A DNA stretch of 64,000 nucleotides from Gigaspora rosea (taxonomy: Eukaryota; Glomeromycota; Glomeromycetes; Diversisporales; Gigasporaceae): the NCBI GenBank assembly GCA_003550325.1, contig QKWP01000062.1:456000-519999 (forward strand), read 5' to 3'. Each line of letters opens with the position of its first letter. The first letter of the stretch is position 1. Of the stretch, positions 1-11,613 are shown piece by piece. The position numbers and the translations under genes were made by a program. The notes below the pieces were generated by a model. It was given only the letters and a program-made list of their open reading frames with translations, made no database searches and had not been told where the DNA came from.

Positions 1-40
1 GAAAACCTGTAAAATGTTCAAAAAGCATGATTATGTGAAT

Positions 41-185
41 ATAATAATTATTAATTGATATCACTATCGATAGTAATCGATTAACCGGATATATATCGAT
101 TACTATCACTATCGATAGAAATCGACAGGGGTGTTGATAATCGATATATATCTTATCGGTTAGTAATCGATATATATCTATATAT
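41..185. repeat. ATCGAT-rich imperfect palindromic repeat
   Basis: This stretch is built from alternating TATCGAT, TAATCGAT and ATATATCGAT words on both strands. It lies at the 3' end of the minus-strand LINE, where such elements often end in a simple-sequence tail. It could also be an independent small fold-back element. No gene is visible in it. Confidence 0.5.
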
Positions 186-435
186 AAAATTTGCCGATGA
201 ATAGTGGTTGTTGGGGTAAGTTTATTGATTTCTGTTCGATTTTTGGTCCAGATTTTCTTGTATATTTTCTTGATGATGGTGTGGTGGAAATGTGGTGTAA
301 TGCGTATGGATTTGGTTTGATTAGCTGTTGGGAATAATGTGGATGCGGTTATTGCTGCTAATGGAATATTGTTAGTAATATAAAGTAAATGGGAGTATTG
401 TGGCCAAGGGGGTGTATTGTGGCCAAGTGAAATAT

Positions 436-547
436 CTTGTGATCTAGTAATCAGAATTGGACAAAATTTATACTATTCGATTCGTCTCATCGAGACGAAT
501 TGAATGGTATAAATTTCGTCCAATTCTGATCACTAGATCACAAGATA
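436..547. repeat. Long inverted repeat inside the TA-flanked element
   Basis: The arms read TCTTGTGATCTAGTAATCAG and its near-exact complement at the far end. The centre is an AATTCGTCTC/GAGACGAATT palindrome. The copy is nearly perfect and would fold into a long hairpin. Confidence 0.8.
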
Positions 548-625
548 GCATCATTTATGCAAAATATAGGTTTTTGCACATATTTGAATTAATTATTAAA
601 TATATATAGAATATTTAATAGTTAA

Positions 626-930
626 TAACTTTTGATCCACTGGTCCGTTTTGGACGATTTTACCACCAAAATGACCATCTCAGTGAGACGATTCTAACAA
701 GCATAAAATTGTCAAAATCTAATCATGGGGTCCTGGGATCGATATAATTTATCATATTTTATAAAATTATATTAGTAAATTTGCAAAATTTTTACATATT
801 TACCTTTAACGATCTTGGGATCCCGTGATTGGATTTTAACAATTTTGTGCTTGCTAGAATCGTCTCATCGAGACGGTCATTTTGGTGGTAAAATCATCCA
901 AAACGGACTGGTAGATCAAAAGTTATTCGC
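626..930. repeat. Second long inverted repeat (about 300 bp)
   Basis: The left arm begins AACTTTTGATCCACTGGTCC and the right arm ends with its complement near 930. The arms share the GAGACGATTCTA and CATTTTGGTGGTAAAA words. The core is AT-rich. It looks like a palindromic MITE nested in the 383-1158 element. Confidence 0.75.
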
Positions 931-1159
931 TGTCAAATAATTGGCCACAATACCCCCCTCCTAGAATTTAGTTTTTATATTATATTTGTATACTAATTAT
1001 TTATATCTAAAACTATATATAATATAAAGATTTTTTTACAGTAATTTATTCTTTATTTAGTATAGTTCAAATAATAAAAATTATACAAAAATCTACTTGC
1101 TTATTAAAAAAATTTTATTAGTAGAAACTTTAACCTGGCCACAATACCCCATTTACCTT

Positions 1160-4100
1160 ATGTTTTTATGAAGTTTTGTATGTAGTTTTCTTTGTATTGG
1201 AGGGGAACATCTTTTTTAGTTGAGGTTTTTATTAGAACTGTATGTAATATATTTTCAAGTGTAGTTGTATTTTTAGGACAAGTTAGCCAATGGGTTGTAT
1301 CGTCTATTGATTGGAGACATAGCGGACATCTATAGTTTGGATATATGTCTGGGTTTCTGTTGTGAAGTGTTTGTAAGGTGGGTAGTTCATGAGTTAATGT
1401 TTTCACTTTGAAGGCTTTTATTCTTTCTTCTTTGGGATTGGTTGATCTTGCTAAAGGTCTGCTGTGTATCTTGAGGCTATTGTATGTAAGTTTCCAATTT
1501 ATGTTGTTCTTTTTGTGCCATTGGTGTATTCTTGTTTGGGATAACCATCAGTTTATTGATTTGCTTTGTACGTGGTTTTTAGGAGTAGTCGTGGTGTAAT
1601 GGTTGGTCCAGTTGGTAGTATTGTATAGGAAAGGAGTTTGTTAGGAATTTTGATAGTAGAAATTCGGTTGTTAATGTTAATATGGGTTGTGTTGATATGG
1701 ATAAGTGTTCGTCAATGATGCAGTTGTGTCTGATGTTCTTTAGTTGATATATTGAGTAAAGGCTTAGGTTGTGGTGTAGTAGGTTTCCCTTTAGAGTGTA
1801 CTCTTTCAAATGACTGGGTGTTTTTGATATGAGTTGAATTAGATCTTTTATTTTTGTGTTGTTCGTTGTAATGACCGTTGTTGCTTTTGTTGGGAGTATT
1901 GTCCATATGAATATGAGTGCGGTAATTATGAGTTTCTGTTGGGAAGACCATGTTGTGTTGTTGAGATTAATAGTTTTGACTGGGGAGCCATAAGTGATAG
2001 TGCATGTTGAATGATGATGTGTTGGATTTGTATTGTGTGGGTGAAGAATTTTGATGTTGGTTTCTTTGTTTGTGTTTTGATTATTGTAGTATGATTCCCA
2101 TAAAAATTGTTCTATTTGTGTGAAGGCTGCGCAGTACTTTTTTGTTATGTAGTATTTTCCTGGGATATATTCTTGATTAAATCTTTTTGGGTGACTGTTG
2201 TTTTATTTTGTTTACTCCTATGAAGTCAGTTATCTGTCCATGCCATTTCCTGTTGTTATCAACTTTGATGCTGTAGATCGATAAGATATTCCTACATATA
2301 TGGCAATTTGTTGTGTTGGTGATTTTTGATGTTAAATCGCAATTTTTGCAGGATAGAAGATGGTTGTTCTGTTCATTTAGGACGAAGTGACGTATTTTTG
2401 CCGTTTTGTTCTTTATACTTGAAATTCTGCCAAATTTCATGTCTTGTGTTATTATCCATTTGGGTGCAGTTGGTTGCCATTTTTTCTATATAAAGGGGTT
2501 AGGTGTATGAAGTGTTAGTGATGGGTTTGATGTATCTCTTATTAGTTCTGTTATTTCTTCAAACCATTGCGGTTTCCTTCTGCGGGGAATTTTCTGTATA
2601 TTTGATGGAAAGTGATCCAGTCGAGTAGTTGGGTGTTATTGAAGTTCGTGAATTGTTCGATATAAGTAGTGTCATGTTTGTTGAGGTAATGTTTGAGTAT
2701 ATTTTGACGTTTTGAGTATATGAGGATTGTGTTGATAGGGGTTCCGATTTCATGACGAGGGATGGGCCATTCGTTGTTATTTTTTGTAAGTTGAATGTCT
2801 TCGTCGTGGAGTTGTAGTATCATATGTGCAGTAGTTGTTGATGCTTCTTTTAGTGGAAATGATGGTTTGTGTTTAAGGATGGATTCGTTGGTGTTTGCCG
2901 CTAGTTGGAGTTGTTGAAGTCAGATTTTTAGCGTTTGTTTATCAAATGAAGGTGAATTTAATATCTTTATTAGAATANTTGATAGGGGTTCCGATTTCAT
3001 GACGAGGGATGGGCCATTCGTTGTTATTTTTTGTAAGTTGAATGTCTTCGTCGAGGAGTTGTAGTATCATATGTGCAGTAGTTGTTGATGCTTTTTTTAG
3101 TGGGAATGATGGCTTGTGTTTAAGGATAGATTCGTTGGTGTTTGCCGCTAGTTGGAGTTGTTGAAGTCAGATTTTTAGCGTTTGTTTATCAAATGAAGGT
3201 GAATTTAATATCTTTATTAGAATATTAATATGTTGGGTTGTTTGTATATGTGATATGCAGTTTAGTCCATATATGTGTGGGTAATATAGTGTTAATGAAG
3301 GGACTCCTTTTGCAAGTTGTGCTTTGTGTCTCACTACTGTAGCTAGTTGTGAGTCCAGTTGTTTAGTTTTAGATGGTGGGAGATAGGTAGATTGTATTCT
3401 TACGCTATCCTTGTCGTTATGACAGAGTTGATTATATAGATTGCTTGTTTAACTGTGATCTTTGTGATGCGAAATCTTTTAATTGCTAGTTTAGCTTCGT
3501 GTAAAATTTTCTGATGGATGTTGATATTGGTTTTCCCTTTTGTGAACCATGCTCCTAGGTAGCAGAAGGGTTCGTTTTGGTCTATGTTGCTTATGATATG
3601 GTTTTGGAAAACGATTTGTTTATCGTGTAAATTTTGGGAATTATGTGCTAAGACAGATTTATTGGAATTGACTCTGATGTTCGCCATTTCATAAAAGGAA
3701 GTAGCGATCTTTAGTATGTCTTCTATTTCTGATTTTTTGGACACGACCCATGCTGTGTCGTCCATAAAAGCTATGACAGATGTGTTGTGTATAATTGTGG
3801 TATTTTTGTAGGGGATTGATGTAGTCATTTGGTATCCTTTGAAATATGTTGCAATTCTGTGTATGAGGGGATCGTAGTAAATTCTCCAAAGAATGGGGGA
3901 TAATGTTTCCCCTTGATCGATGCCATCTTCTACTATGTACTTTTTAGTTTTTTTCAATTGTTGTTATGACTTGATTATTTCGGTCAGTTATTTAAGAAGG
4001 AATATGGAGGCAGTTGAGGGCATGTCGTAGTAAGGAGATGTGTACAGTATCGTAGGCTTTCAACATGTCCTAGAGTAAGATCCAGAACTCACAGTTGTAT

Positions 4101-6060
4101 GTATGGGTGTCTTCCATTATGTGACTTAATTGTTGGATTGGGATCATAGTTGATGAAAAGGGGAGAGCTATATTATTTTGAGAGGCTAATATGTCAAGTT
4201 TTAATAAAATATTCGAGAGTCTTTCTGTTAGTATCTTTGTTAGTATTTTTCTGGTGTGGTCAATTAATGTTATGGGTCGAGTTGAAGTAAGGTCGCCGTT
4301 GTATTGCGGTTTTTTTAATATGGGCCAGACAAGGCTAGCGTGCCACTTTTGGGTGATTGTTTTGAGTTGTAGACAGGCGTTGAAAATTTTCATTAATAAT
4401 TTGTGTGTGACAGGTGGCAGTTTTTAAGTATTTTGTTGGAGATGGTAGAGGGCCAGTTGCTTTTTTGAGTAGTGCTTTACTTATTGTTTCAACTACTTCT
4501 TGTAATGTTATGTCTTGGGTGATATTATCGAACATGTTTTTATTTATATTCGGAATTGGTTCATAAAACTGTTTCCACTCCTGCTATAGTGTTTCGTTTA
4601 GTGAGTTGAATTTTGTCTAGTTTTTGAAGTGTTGTAGTGTCGCTTCTTTTATTTGATCTGGTTTCGTGATTACTTCAGTTGGGAAACAATATTGTTGTAT
4701 GTTATACTATCGGTGTATCTCCCAAGTATGCTATTGATCATCTTCGTAGTGTTGTCTGTAAAATTCTTGTATCGTTTTTCTATGAATGATTTAATTGTGT
4801 CTCGCTTTTGTTGTTGATTTTCTATGTTTCTGGCTTTATACAGGGTGGTTCGTATAGACGCGAGTTGTTGTAAGATTAGGCTAATATTAGTTGCGTATAA
4901 GTCAGATACTTGTAGAGTAGGTGTCTCTAGGTTTGTAAGTTTGTGAATGGTTTGTAGGTTGTTGTTTATGGTAGTTATTGTGTTCAGGTGTAGAGTTGTT
5001 GTATTTGGTGTCTTTATTATTGATATCATTTTATTAATCAATATTAAACCTTTATGTAGTTGAGTGGCTTTGAACGAGTGGCTGTGGAAAGTATGGAGTT
5101 TGGTATGAGTATATGGGATATGTTTGTTTACAGTCGATTTTAGTATATTGTTCCAGGTGTTCCAAGGTTTATTAAGTTGAGCTTCATCGGTGATTTGTCG
5201 TAGTTGTAAATTGGATTCGTCGAGTTTTCTTTTAATTTCGTCGGCAAAGTCTGTCCAGGCATCTTCTGTAACTCTATCGTATAGATAAATTTTCCTACTG
5301 CTTCTTTTTGGATGTTGTAATGGGCGATTTATTCCGGTATTCCATTCTGTCGTTAGGATTTTGTTGTCACTATTGGTAATTTCATCAGCACTGTTCAATA
5401 TGGGAGCGGTGAAGTTTAGTAATATTGTATAACTTGTCCAGATATCATCAATTTGACTATTTGTGTCTTGTCTGGACCATGTGTATTCTTCGATATCGTG
5501 AAAGTCGAGTAAGCTGGTTTGGCCACTTTCTAGTAATTTCATAAGAAGATGATTTGTCAGAAGTTTCTTATTGTTGATGTTATTTGAAGTCACCAAGTAT
5601 GATTAAATTGAGTTGTTGAGAGGTCGCTTCTTGGACCCAGTTTGTTATAGTTTTTGTAGCTATTTTTGAGTGTTTAGTAACTGTTGAGGGTAGATAAACC
5701 AAGATTATTCTTGTTTTGGTATTTTGTGGAAGATAAAGATCAACCATGACTGCCATTCCGGGGACTTTCTTTATGTTATGGATGAAGGGTTGTAGCTCTG
5801 GGTGTAATGCGATTGCTGTTCCCATATTGGCTTCTCTCAAGATAGCTATTTCTTTGTCGCAGTTTGCTGTATATATTTTGTATAGTGGGTTGGTAAGAGA
5901 AAGGTGGGGAGTGGTTGATTCTGGCCATTTGGTCTCTGTTATAGATATTATATGAGCTCTTTGATCATTACAATATTCAAGCCATTGTTGGAATTTACGA
6001 TTATTCCCTAATCCTTGGACATTATGGGTGATTATTTTTAGAGGTTGGAGATTTAAAGAA
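1160..6060 (-). pseudogene. LINE ORF2: endonuclease-reverse transcriptase, many frame breaks
   Basis: Reading the minus strand, the endonuclease starts just after about 6060 with ITHNVQGLGNN, then IISITETKW, then ILVYLPS, and ends in LGDFK (canonical GDFN) near 5580. These are the conserved blocks of exonuclease-endonuclease-phosphatase domains. The RT fingers lie at 4393-4070 (RPITLIDHTRKILTKIL). The palm is at 3957-3400, with GIDQGETLSPILWRIYYDPL and the catalytic box FMDD where LINEs usually have FADD. A CCHC-type zinc motif (CPLC, then H, then C) lies at 1406-1160. The ORF2 frame overlaps the end of ORF1 and no ATG precedes the endonuclease, so translation would need reinitiation or frameshifting. 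Stops and frameshifts in 1400-3400 and 4400-4670 make it non-functional. Confidence 0.85.
2732..3224. repeat. 246-bp direct duplication around an ambiguous base (N at 2978)
   Basis: Positions 2732-2977 and 2979-3224 are nearly identical, with only a handful of substitutions, and are separated by a single N. This is either an assembly join between two alleles or copies, or a true tandem duplication. It falls inside LINE ORF2 and adds extra frame disruption there. Confidence 0.9.
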
Positions 6061-6757
6061 AAGTGAGAGGGGAGGTCATTGTTGTCGGGGCATTTTGGTT
6101 AGGTGTTTGTGAGGGTTGTCTGTTCTCAGTATAGGGATCTCTATCATTATTTCTGCTCATGATTTGTTTGGGTATCTTTCCTTTCTTTTTGAATAAGTCC
6201 CATTCAGGATCTGGTAGATCGGGTAATGCGTTTAGGTATGGTGGTATTAGGGTTGTATTGAAAAGTTCTTGGAAGATTGTAATTGCTTTTTTCGCCTTAT
6301 CATACTCGCGAATAGGGAAGAGGTGTGTTTCTTTAGGAATATGTATTTTGGCGTATTGGAGAAAATCATTAAGCGTGGTGGGTATTTTGGTTTGTTTACC
6401 AAACATATCTTTAAACGGGATATCGATCCATTCGTCAGGTATTCTATAGAAGTAATAATGTTGTCTTAGTAGTTTAATAGTGTCAAGTAGAACTACTTGA
6501 CTGCGAATTGGAACAGTTAAGCTGACCAATAGGATGTTATTTGGGTCAGTGAGTAGGGTTGGTTTATCAGATGGGTTAACCATCATATAGTTATCTAGCA
6601 TTAGAATAGGTATGATGTGTTTGTTTTTGATTTCAGGTAGGAAATGTTTAGCTATTTCTTTGTCTTGAATTGGGAATTCATAACGTAGTTGAGTTGCAAC
6701 TTTTGTGGAGTCAGTTAGTAATCTGAGTTTAGGTACGATAAAATCATTCGGTATGCG

Positions 6758-7055
6758 CAGGACCCCGGACATCTCTCATATAGGTCATAACTGGATTTTG
6801 GCCAATTTTGAACTAATTTGCTGAAAATGACAAAATCTATTTATTTAAATAACCTTTGATCCAGTGATCAGAATTGAATAAACTTTTTTTTGTTAGACGC
6901 ACCTCACTGAGAGCTTCATTTTAAAAAAATTTATTTAAATTGGACTACTGGATGCCAAGATAATTGCCAAAAACTGATTTTTTGCTTTTTAAATTTTGGG
7001 GGTTTTTGCTGAAATGCGTAACGTATGACCTCTGTACTACATGTCCAGGGTCCTG
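6758..7055. mobile_element. 298-bp MITE in LINE ORF1, 6-bp target duplication
   Basis: The ends are inverted: CAGGACCCCGGACAT on the left and CAGGACCCTGGACAT read from the right. A second shared block is AGGTCATA. The flanking duplication is TATGCG at 6752-6757 and 7056-7061. Removing the element and one TATGCG joins ORF1 as YYKFKRIPNDFI, which completes a RIPD module. No ORF lies inside. Confidence 0.85.
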
Positions 7056-7322
7056 TATGCGCTTAAATTTGTAATATGTTCTTAGGATCTCAATGTGACG
7101 TTTAAAGTCTTCTGTGTCATTAGGTCTGAATGGGAAAAGATTACGAATTCGATGGTCAAGTTCTTGTAGAGTAGATGGAAGTGGGGGTTTGGCGGGTGGT
7201 AGGTTGAAATAGCTGTCTGGTATCCTTTCGAAAGTGTAGTATTGTTTTAGAATACTACGATAATTGCTTAATTCGGAAAGTTGATGTTTGAGCTTGATTG
7301 GGAAATGATGTTTGATTGCTAG

Positions 7323-7844
7323 TGTCACGAGCCAAGATCGATGAAATTGGCGTAGTAAACCCGTTATCAAAGAAGCAATCAATCCAAAAAAAACTAAAAA
7401 GAAGAAAACAAGAATTAAAAATTAGTTAAAAACATAGTTAACGATATAAAATATTAATAGACATAGCCATCGTTAACCTAATCATATAATACTTATTGTT
7501 ATATACCCCTTAGTTATAGTGATTATACCGGGATTCTTCCATGATGAGAGATCACTAATCCTACCGTGATCCTTTCTGATAAAAGACCGATTCATTACCT
7601 AAACCTCTTAAATATTACTTTACAAAAATTATAAAAACTCTGTAAAATCTTCTCTTTCAATGGGATATCGTATCCTACGGGGATTATAATATAAATTACT
7701 TTAATTCCCTCCAATAAATCCATTAATAAAACTATTAATAACTTACCAAATTACCAACGTCACGTCTTTGGCGAGTTGCCTCGTTACTAAATCCATACAT
7801 ATTTTATATATAAGTTAATAAACATACAGGTTTAGTCCGCAACA
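7323..7844. mobile_element. 522-bp solo LTR candidate inserted in LINE ORF1
   Basis: The insertion begins TGTCACGA and ends CGCAACA (TG...CA ends). It is flanked by CTAG at 7319-7322 and 7845-7848, and has no inverted terminal repeat beyond the TG/CA dinucleotides. Excising it with one CTAG restores the ORF1 frame (PNPNDLNLAIKHHFPIK). That pattern fits a solo LTR with a 4-bp target duplication, although 5 bp is commoner for Ty3/gypsy. No coding capacity. Confidence 0.65.
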
Positions 7845-9462
7845 CTAGGTTTAGGTCGTTTGGGTTGGGTGGGAGCGATATTAACATTCTATAGAAATAT
7901 CTATCCGGAAGTAAATCAAAGGTATAAATTTTTCTTAGGGCTGCAACTATTGCGCGAGTCTCGGTACGATTTTCTATGGGGAGGCGAAAAGGTAGCATTT
8001 ATTTGACCTCAGTGGGTATATCTTCTGTGTTAGCGGGGAGTGGTTCTTTTTGTTCATCTATAACTGTACAAATGATTTGTCGCATTTTTTCGAAGGTTAG
8101 TGCACAACTGATACGGGCGAAGCCGATTGAGTAGAAAATTGCTCTTGTGTTTTCATGGTGGTTCTTCTTGATCATTTCGAGGTTTGTAATGTAGTCGATT
8201 GCGATTTGTCGTTTGAGTTTGTCATAGATTTGGTCTCTGTTGTGTTTATTTGTGTAGGGTACGTTATGTATATTTTTATATCTTTCTAAGGCTTTATAAA
8301 AAAGGGCCATGAAAGCAGTCTGATGTGCCGGTTCGTTTTCTTTAGTTCTTGAGAAGGTGTGGAAAAATGCTGTGTCATAGTGTTTAAATTTAGCTTTAAT
8401 GGCCTCTGGGATAGGTTCGTTTGTTGGTATAACTTTAAATTTGTAATTGATGAAAGTTGCAAATTTTTCTTCAGAGGTAAAGCAGCCGATGATCTTGTCA
8501 TTATGCCATAGTATAAAGTCAAAGGGTTTGTTTTGCCTTTGTCATAGTTTATTGGTTATATGGTCAGTCCAAAGCTCGATTTGATGTGACTATGCTTCAG
8601 TTAAGGGCCAGCGGTTCTGTCCTTTGAGTGCTTGACTGTAAGTTCTCTGGGGGGCGGGTGACGTGGGAAAAGGCCATAGTTGTGTCAGAGCATGCATCAG
8701 AAATATTTTGGTCAGTAGGATAATCTGTTTGTAGATCCGGAAGGTCAGAGGGTTCGTGTGAAGTCGTTGTTGATTCTTCTTTATCGGGGCTAATAGCAAC
8801 CATGGGAGTGTCGATTTTCATTTGGGTTGATTTTCCTGTGAGTAAGTTGTTTTGATCGTCTTTTTGGAGGGGTGGGAATTTCTGTATCTATTTGTGCATT
8901 GTTTTCGCCGGATGGGGAAATTAGGTTAATTTAGAGGACCAGTGTGGGAATTTGGGAATCGATGTGCATTGTTGTTGTTGTGATGATTGGGTCATATGAT
9001 GCTGTGTTTGTTGATGAGTTTTGGTCCGATGATGTAATCGATGAATCTGATGGGGGTAAGCTGAAATCGCCACAATTGAGTGATTTTGAGAGAGTAGGGC
9101 TGGCGACAGGAGACGAAGGTTGGTTTGTTGTTTTGGTTCTTTTAGCTGGGTGACTCTTGGAAGCGTTAAGTGATTCTTGGACGCTGGTATGAATATCTTC
9201 AAGAGATTGTTGTTGAATGTCTTCTATAAATTGTAGTTGTTGATTGGAAATTATTGCTAGAAGGTTGGAGAATGCACAAGGCATTAGGAAGAGGCTATCT
9301 CCTTTTCTTTTAGTTATTTTTGAATAGGCGCTTAAGAAAATAGGTTCTTATTTGGCTTTAGGCCTCGAGGCCTATAATTATTAGAAAAATTTGTATTTGT
9401 TTATGCTGTTTTTACGAGTTTTCTCTTAGCTCTAGTTTTGGTTTAGTAATCTGCGCGAAAGT

Positions 9463-11613
9463 GTTTAATTTTTTTTTTTGTTTTCTAACATTTTCTATTT
9501 ATTTATTTTAGAAAGGGGTCTAAACAAATTTTCAATCTTTGAATGAATACAGACTTTTCCATTTCATTCACATTTTTCTCGATACTCCAGTACTGGTTAC
9601 GCATTTTTTTCATTAATTCATTAACTGTAAGCTTTCTTTTTTCTGTCGCTTTATCGATTTCATCTTTTTTAAATAATTCAAAATTTACTAACTCACGGCA
9701 TTCATAAATTTCGAATCCACTTTCATCAAACTGTCATTGAAATTGTCTCCAAGCATCAATCGTCAGCAATTTTCTGAGACCATATTTTTGTTAATGAAAA
9801 ATATGTTTACAGGAGAGCATGTACTTGTGGAAAAAAAGGCAGTGGCACTCAATTAACATTAAACTAGACAATTCCTTTCCCTTTTCCATTCTATTATCGG
9901 CAGCAAAAATTTCACCAACTATTAATTTTTGAATTGGAAAAGAAAACTTGTGAATTTCCTTTAGGGTATTGTCATTAATGTCAGGGGCAGAAATTTTTTT
10001 CACATGAAATTCAAATGTAACATAATCCAAGTCTGAACACTTTTTCAAGTCAAGTGCAACAATCTTGTTACATGCTCCGATTAAACTATAATAAGATCCA
10101 AGTGTTCTCTTTAACTTGTTATGATATGATTCTAAAGCGTTCGTCGAAGTTACTTGCAAAAGTAGCAGAGAACGTTGGCAGGCCCAAAGTGCTCACTAGT
10201 AAGAACTTTTCAAATAATACCTTGTGATGTATTTTTTAATGGGGGAGAGGATACACTTGTTAATCGATTTTTGGATAAACAATTCACAACTAATTTTCAT
10301 CTGTTTATGCATAGCCTAAATTATCTTATTTTGAGTTTTCGTGTCATAGATTTTATGCATCCAGGTCTGCATAATGTATATGGTACAAAAAATAACTTGC
10401 ATTCCTGTTCACCTTTTTCAAGATCTGGAAAGTTGCTATGATACTTCTAGCTTCTACACTACTTTGGTCTAATAGAAAGTATTGAGGTTTCCAAGAGCCA
10501 AAAATCGCCGCATTATCTTCAATGCCTCTGCAACAGTATTACTATCTTCATTACTAACGAAAAAATGCCCACTGACATTCCAACAACCATATCTGTCCCG
10601 AATATATAGCATAAACAAACGCTAATCATATTTATTTGTTTTATACATGGAGTCCATTAGCGTTAAGAGAAGTGCAGAAAATCACGTAATTTTTTAGAAG
10701 GGTGGGGTCCCCAAATATCACGTCCTATATATATAGTATAAATAGGAAAAAGATCAATTTTTAGTTAACCGCAAATAGTTGCAATATAGTAAAGTCTAAA
10801 TTTTACTAAGCACAAAACTTTTATAAGTATTGGAGAACTTTTTATTATTTAACTTTTAACTTTTACGTTCGTTGAATATATTTTTTTAAAAAATTTTAAT
10901 TTTTTTGTTGAATATAAAAATCAAAAGTTAATTAATAAAAAATTCTTCAAAACTTATGAAAATTTTGTGTTAAGTGTATTTTGATCTGCTAATAAGGTTA
11001 CTTAATCATTTTTTTCGATTTACTTAGTAAAATTTAGACTTTACTATGTAGCGACTTTTGTTGATTGTGGGGTAGCTTATTTTTAGATCAAAGACGTTTT
11101 TGAGTTTTTTTAAATTTGATTGGTCAATAGTCCTATCACTAGAGGGGGTCAGGACCTATGTAAACCCTAATTACATGATTTACTGCACTTCCCTAACCAT
11201 CCATACCTTTGAAGCTTTTCAAGTTGCTTCGGATATACAAAAACGAAGCCGCAGGTAAATTGGTGATGAATTCTATACAATTCGACTTAATAGCTCTCTT
11301 TTTCTAAAAAAGAATTTGCATCCCAAATATCCTGTGCTAGTTTAGAAGCACCAGTCAAATAGGTATTTTGAGGACCACAGACTTTATATTTTATATTGGC
11401 GACTTCTCTCCACTTCAATTCCTTTGCGCTCATGCTAAGATCTAGCTTTTTATTTGTATACTCTTTAACCACACTAACTATTGCAGGTACGGGATAATTC
11501 TTAACCGCTTCCTTTTTTACTAAAACCCGAACAGCTTGGGAGCATTTTAATTTTTTACTATCTTCTAGTTTATGTGTATGATTAAGGGAGTTTTGAAAAC
11601 ATTCAACAAGCAC
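9463..11613 (-). pseudogene. MULE transposase relic (copy 1)
   Basis: The minus-strand pieces in order are: 11613-11287 (108 residues, with AIVSVVKEYTNKKLDL and NIKYKVCGP blocks); a catalytic-region remnant at about 10640-10380 (RLFMLYIRDRYGCWNVSGHF, then YFLLDQSSVEARSI after a frameshift); and 10159-9791, ending in a SWIM-type zinc motif (CHC, then SCKHIF). SWIM fingers and this order are typical of Mutator-like transposases. At least two frameshifts and stops, plus a nested inverted repeat (10671-11189), disable it. A second diverged copy lies at 21250-23060. Confidence 0.75.
10671..11189. repeat. Inverted-repeat element nested in MULE copy 1
   Basis: The outer arms read AGTGCAGAAAATCACGTAAT on the left and AGTGCAGTAAATCATGTAAT from the right. 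An inner AT-rich palindrome follows, with TAGTAAAGTCTAAATTTTAC-like arms around 10785 and 11020. The inner part is clearly related to 28003-28515, so this is a dispersed family. No ORF. Confidence 0.6.

Larger units (their letters stand above)
383..1158. mobile_element. TA-flanked non-autonomous TIR element inserted in the LINE
   Basis: The ends are inverted copies: the left starts AAGTAAATGGGAGTATTG and the right reads AGGTAAATGGGGTATTG on the other strand. Both continue into TGGCCA. The element is flanked by TA at 381-382 and 1159-1160. Inside lie two large palindromes (about 436-547 and 626-930) and no ORF. Removing the element and one TA joins the LINE C-terminal frame across the site, and the frame then stays open to about position 180. 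That is strong evidence for the boundaries. TA duplication fits Tc1/mariner/pogo-type mobilisation. Confidence 0.8.
6053..9284 (-). pseudogene. LINE ORF1-like protein with repeated RIPD modules, interrupted
   Basis: The most upstream ATG seen is at 9284. The first part (9284-8600) is Ser/Thr/Gln-rich low-complexity protein, broken by stops. The second part (8522-7999) has no motif I recognise. The third part (7998-6056) holds at least three copies of a module of about 70 residues. Each has a basic FP(I/F) stretch, then L-x2-x-Y-x-F-x-RIPD-x-Y/W-F/I and a Pro-rich tail: LRKIYTFDLLPDRYF, LKQYYTFERIPDSYF, LRQHYYFYRIPDEWI. A fourth copy is split by the 6758-7055 insertion. The product would be the nucleic-acid-binding ORF1 of the retrotransposon, but this is inferred from position only. 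It overlaps ORF2 at its 3' end. Confidence 0.65.
1..9310 (-). mobile_element. Decayed LINE (non-LTR retrotransposon), minus strand, with nested insertions
   Basis: On the minus strand the order is ORF1-like protein (about 9284-6056), AP endonuclease (about 6060-5580), linker, reverse transcriptase (about 4400-3400) and a zinc-binding C-terminal part (1406-1160). The last part continues to about 180 once a nested element is removed. This is the usual order of an endonuclease-bearing LINE. The frame is broken many times by stops and frameshifts, so the copy is dead. Three later insertions sit in it (383-1158, 6758-7055, 7323-7844), plus a 246-bp duplication around an N at 2978. The 5' boundary near 9310 and the 3' boundary near 1-180 are approximate. 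The element family is inferred from domain order, not from a database match. Confidence 0.85.
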
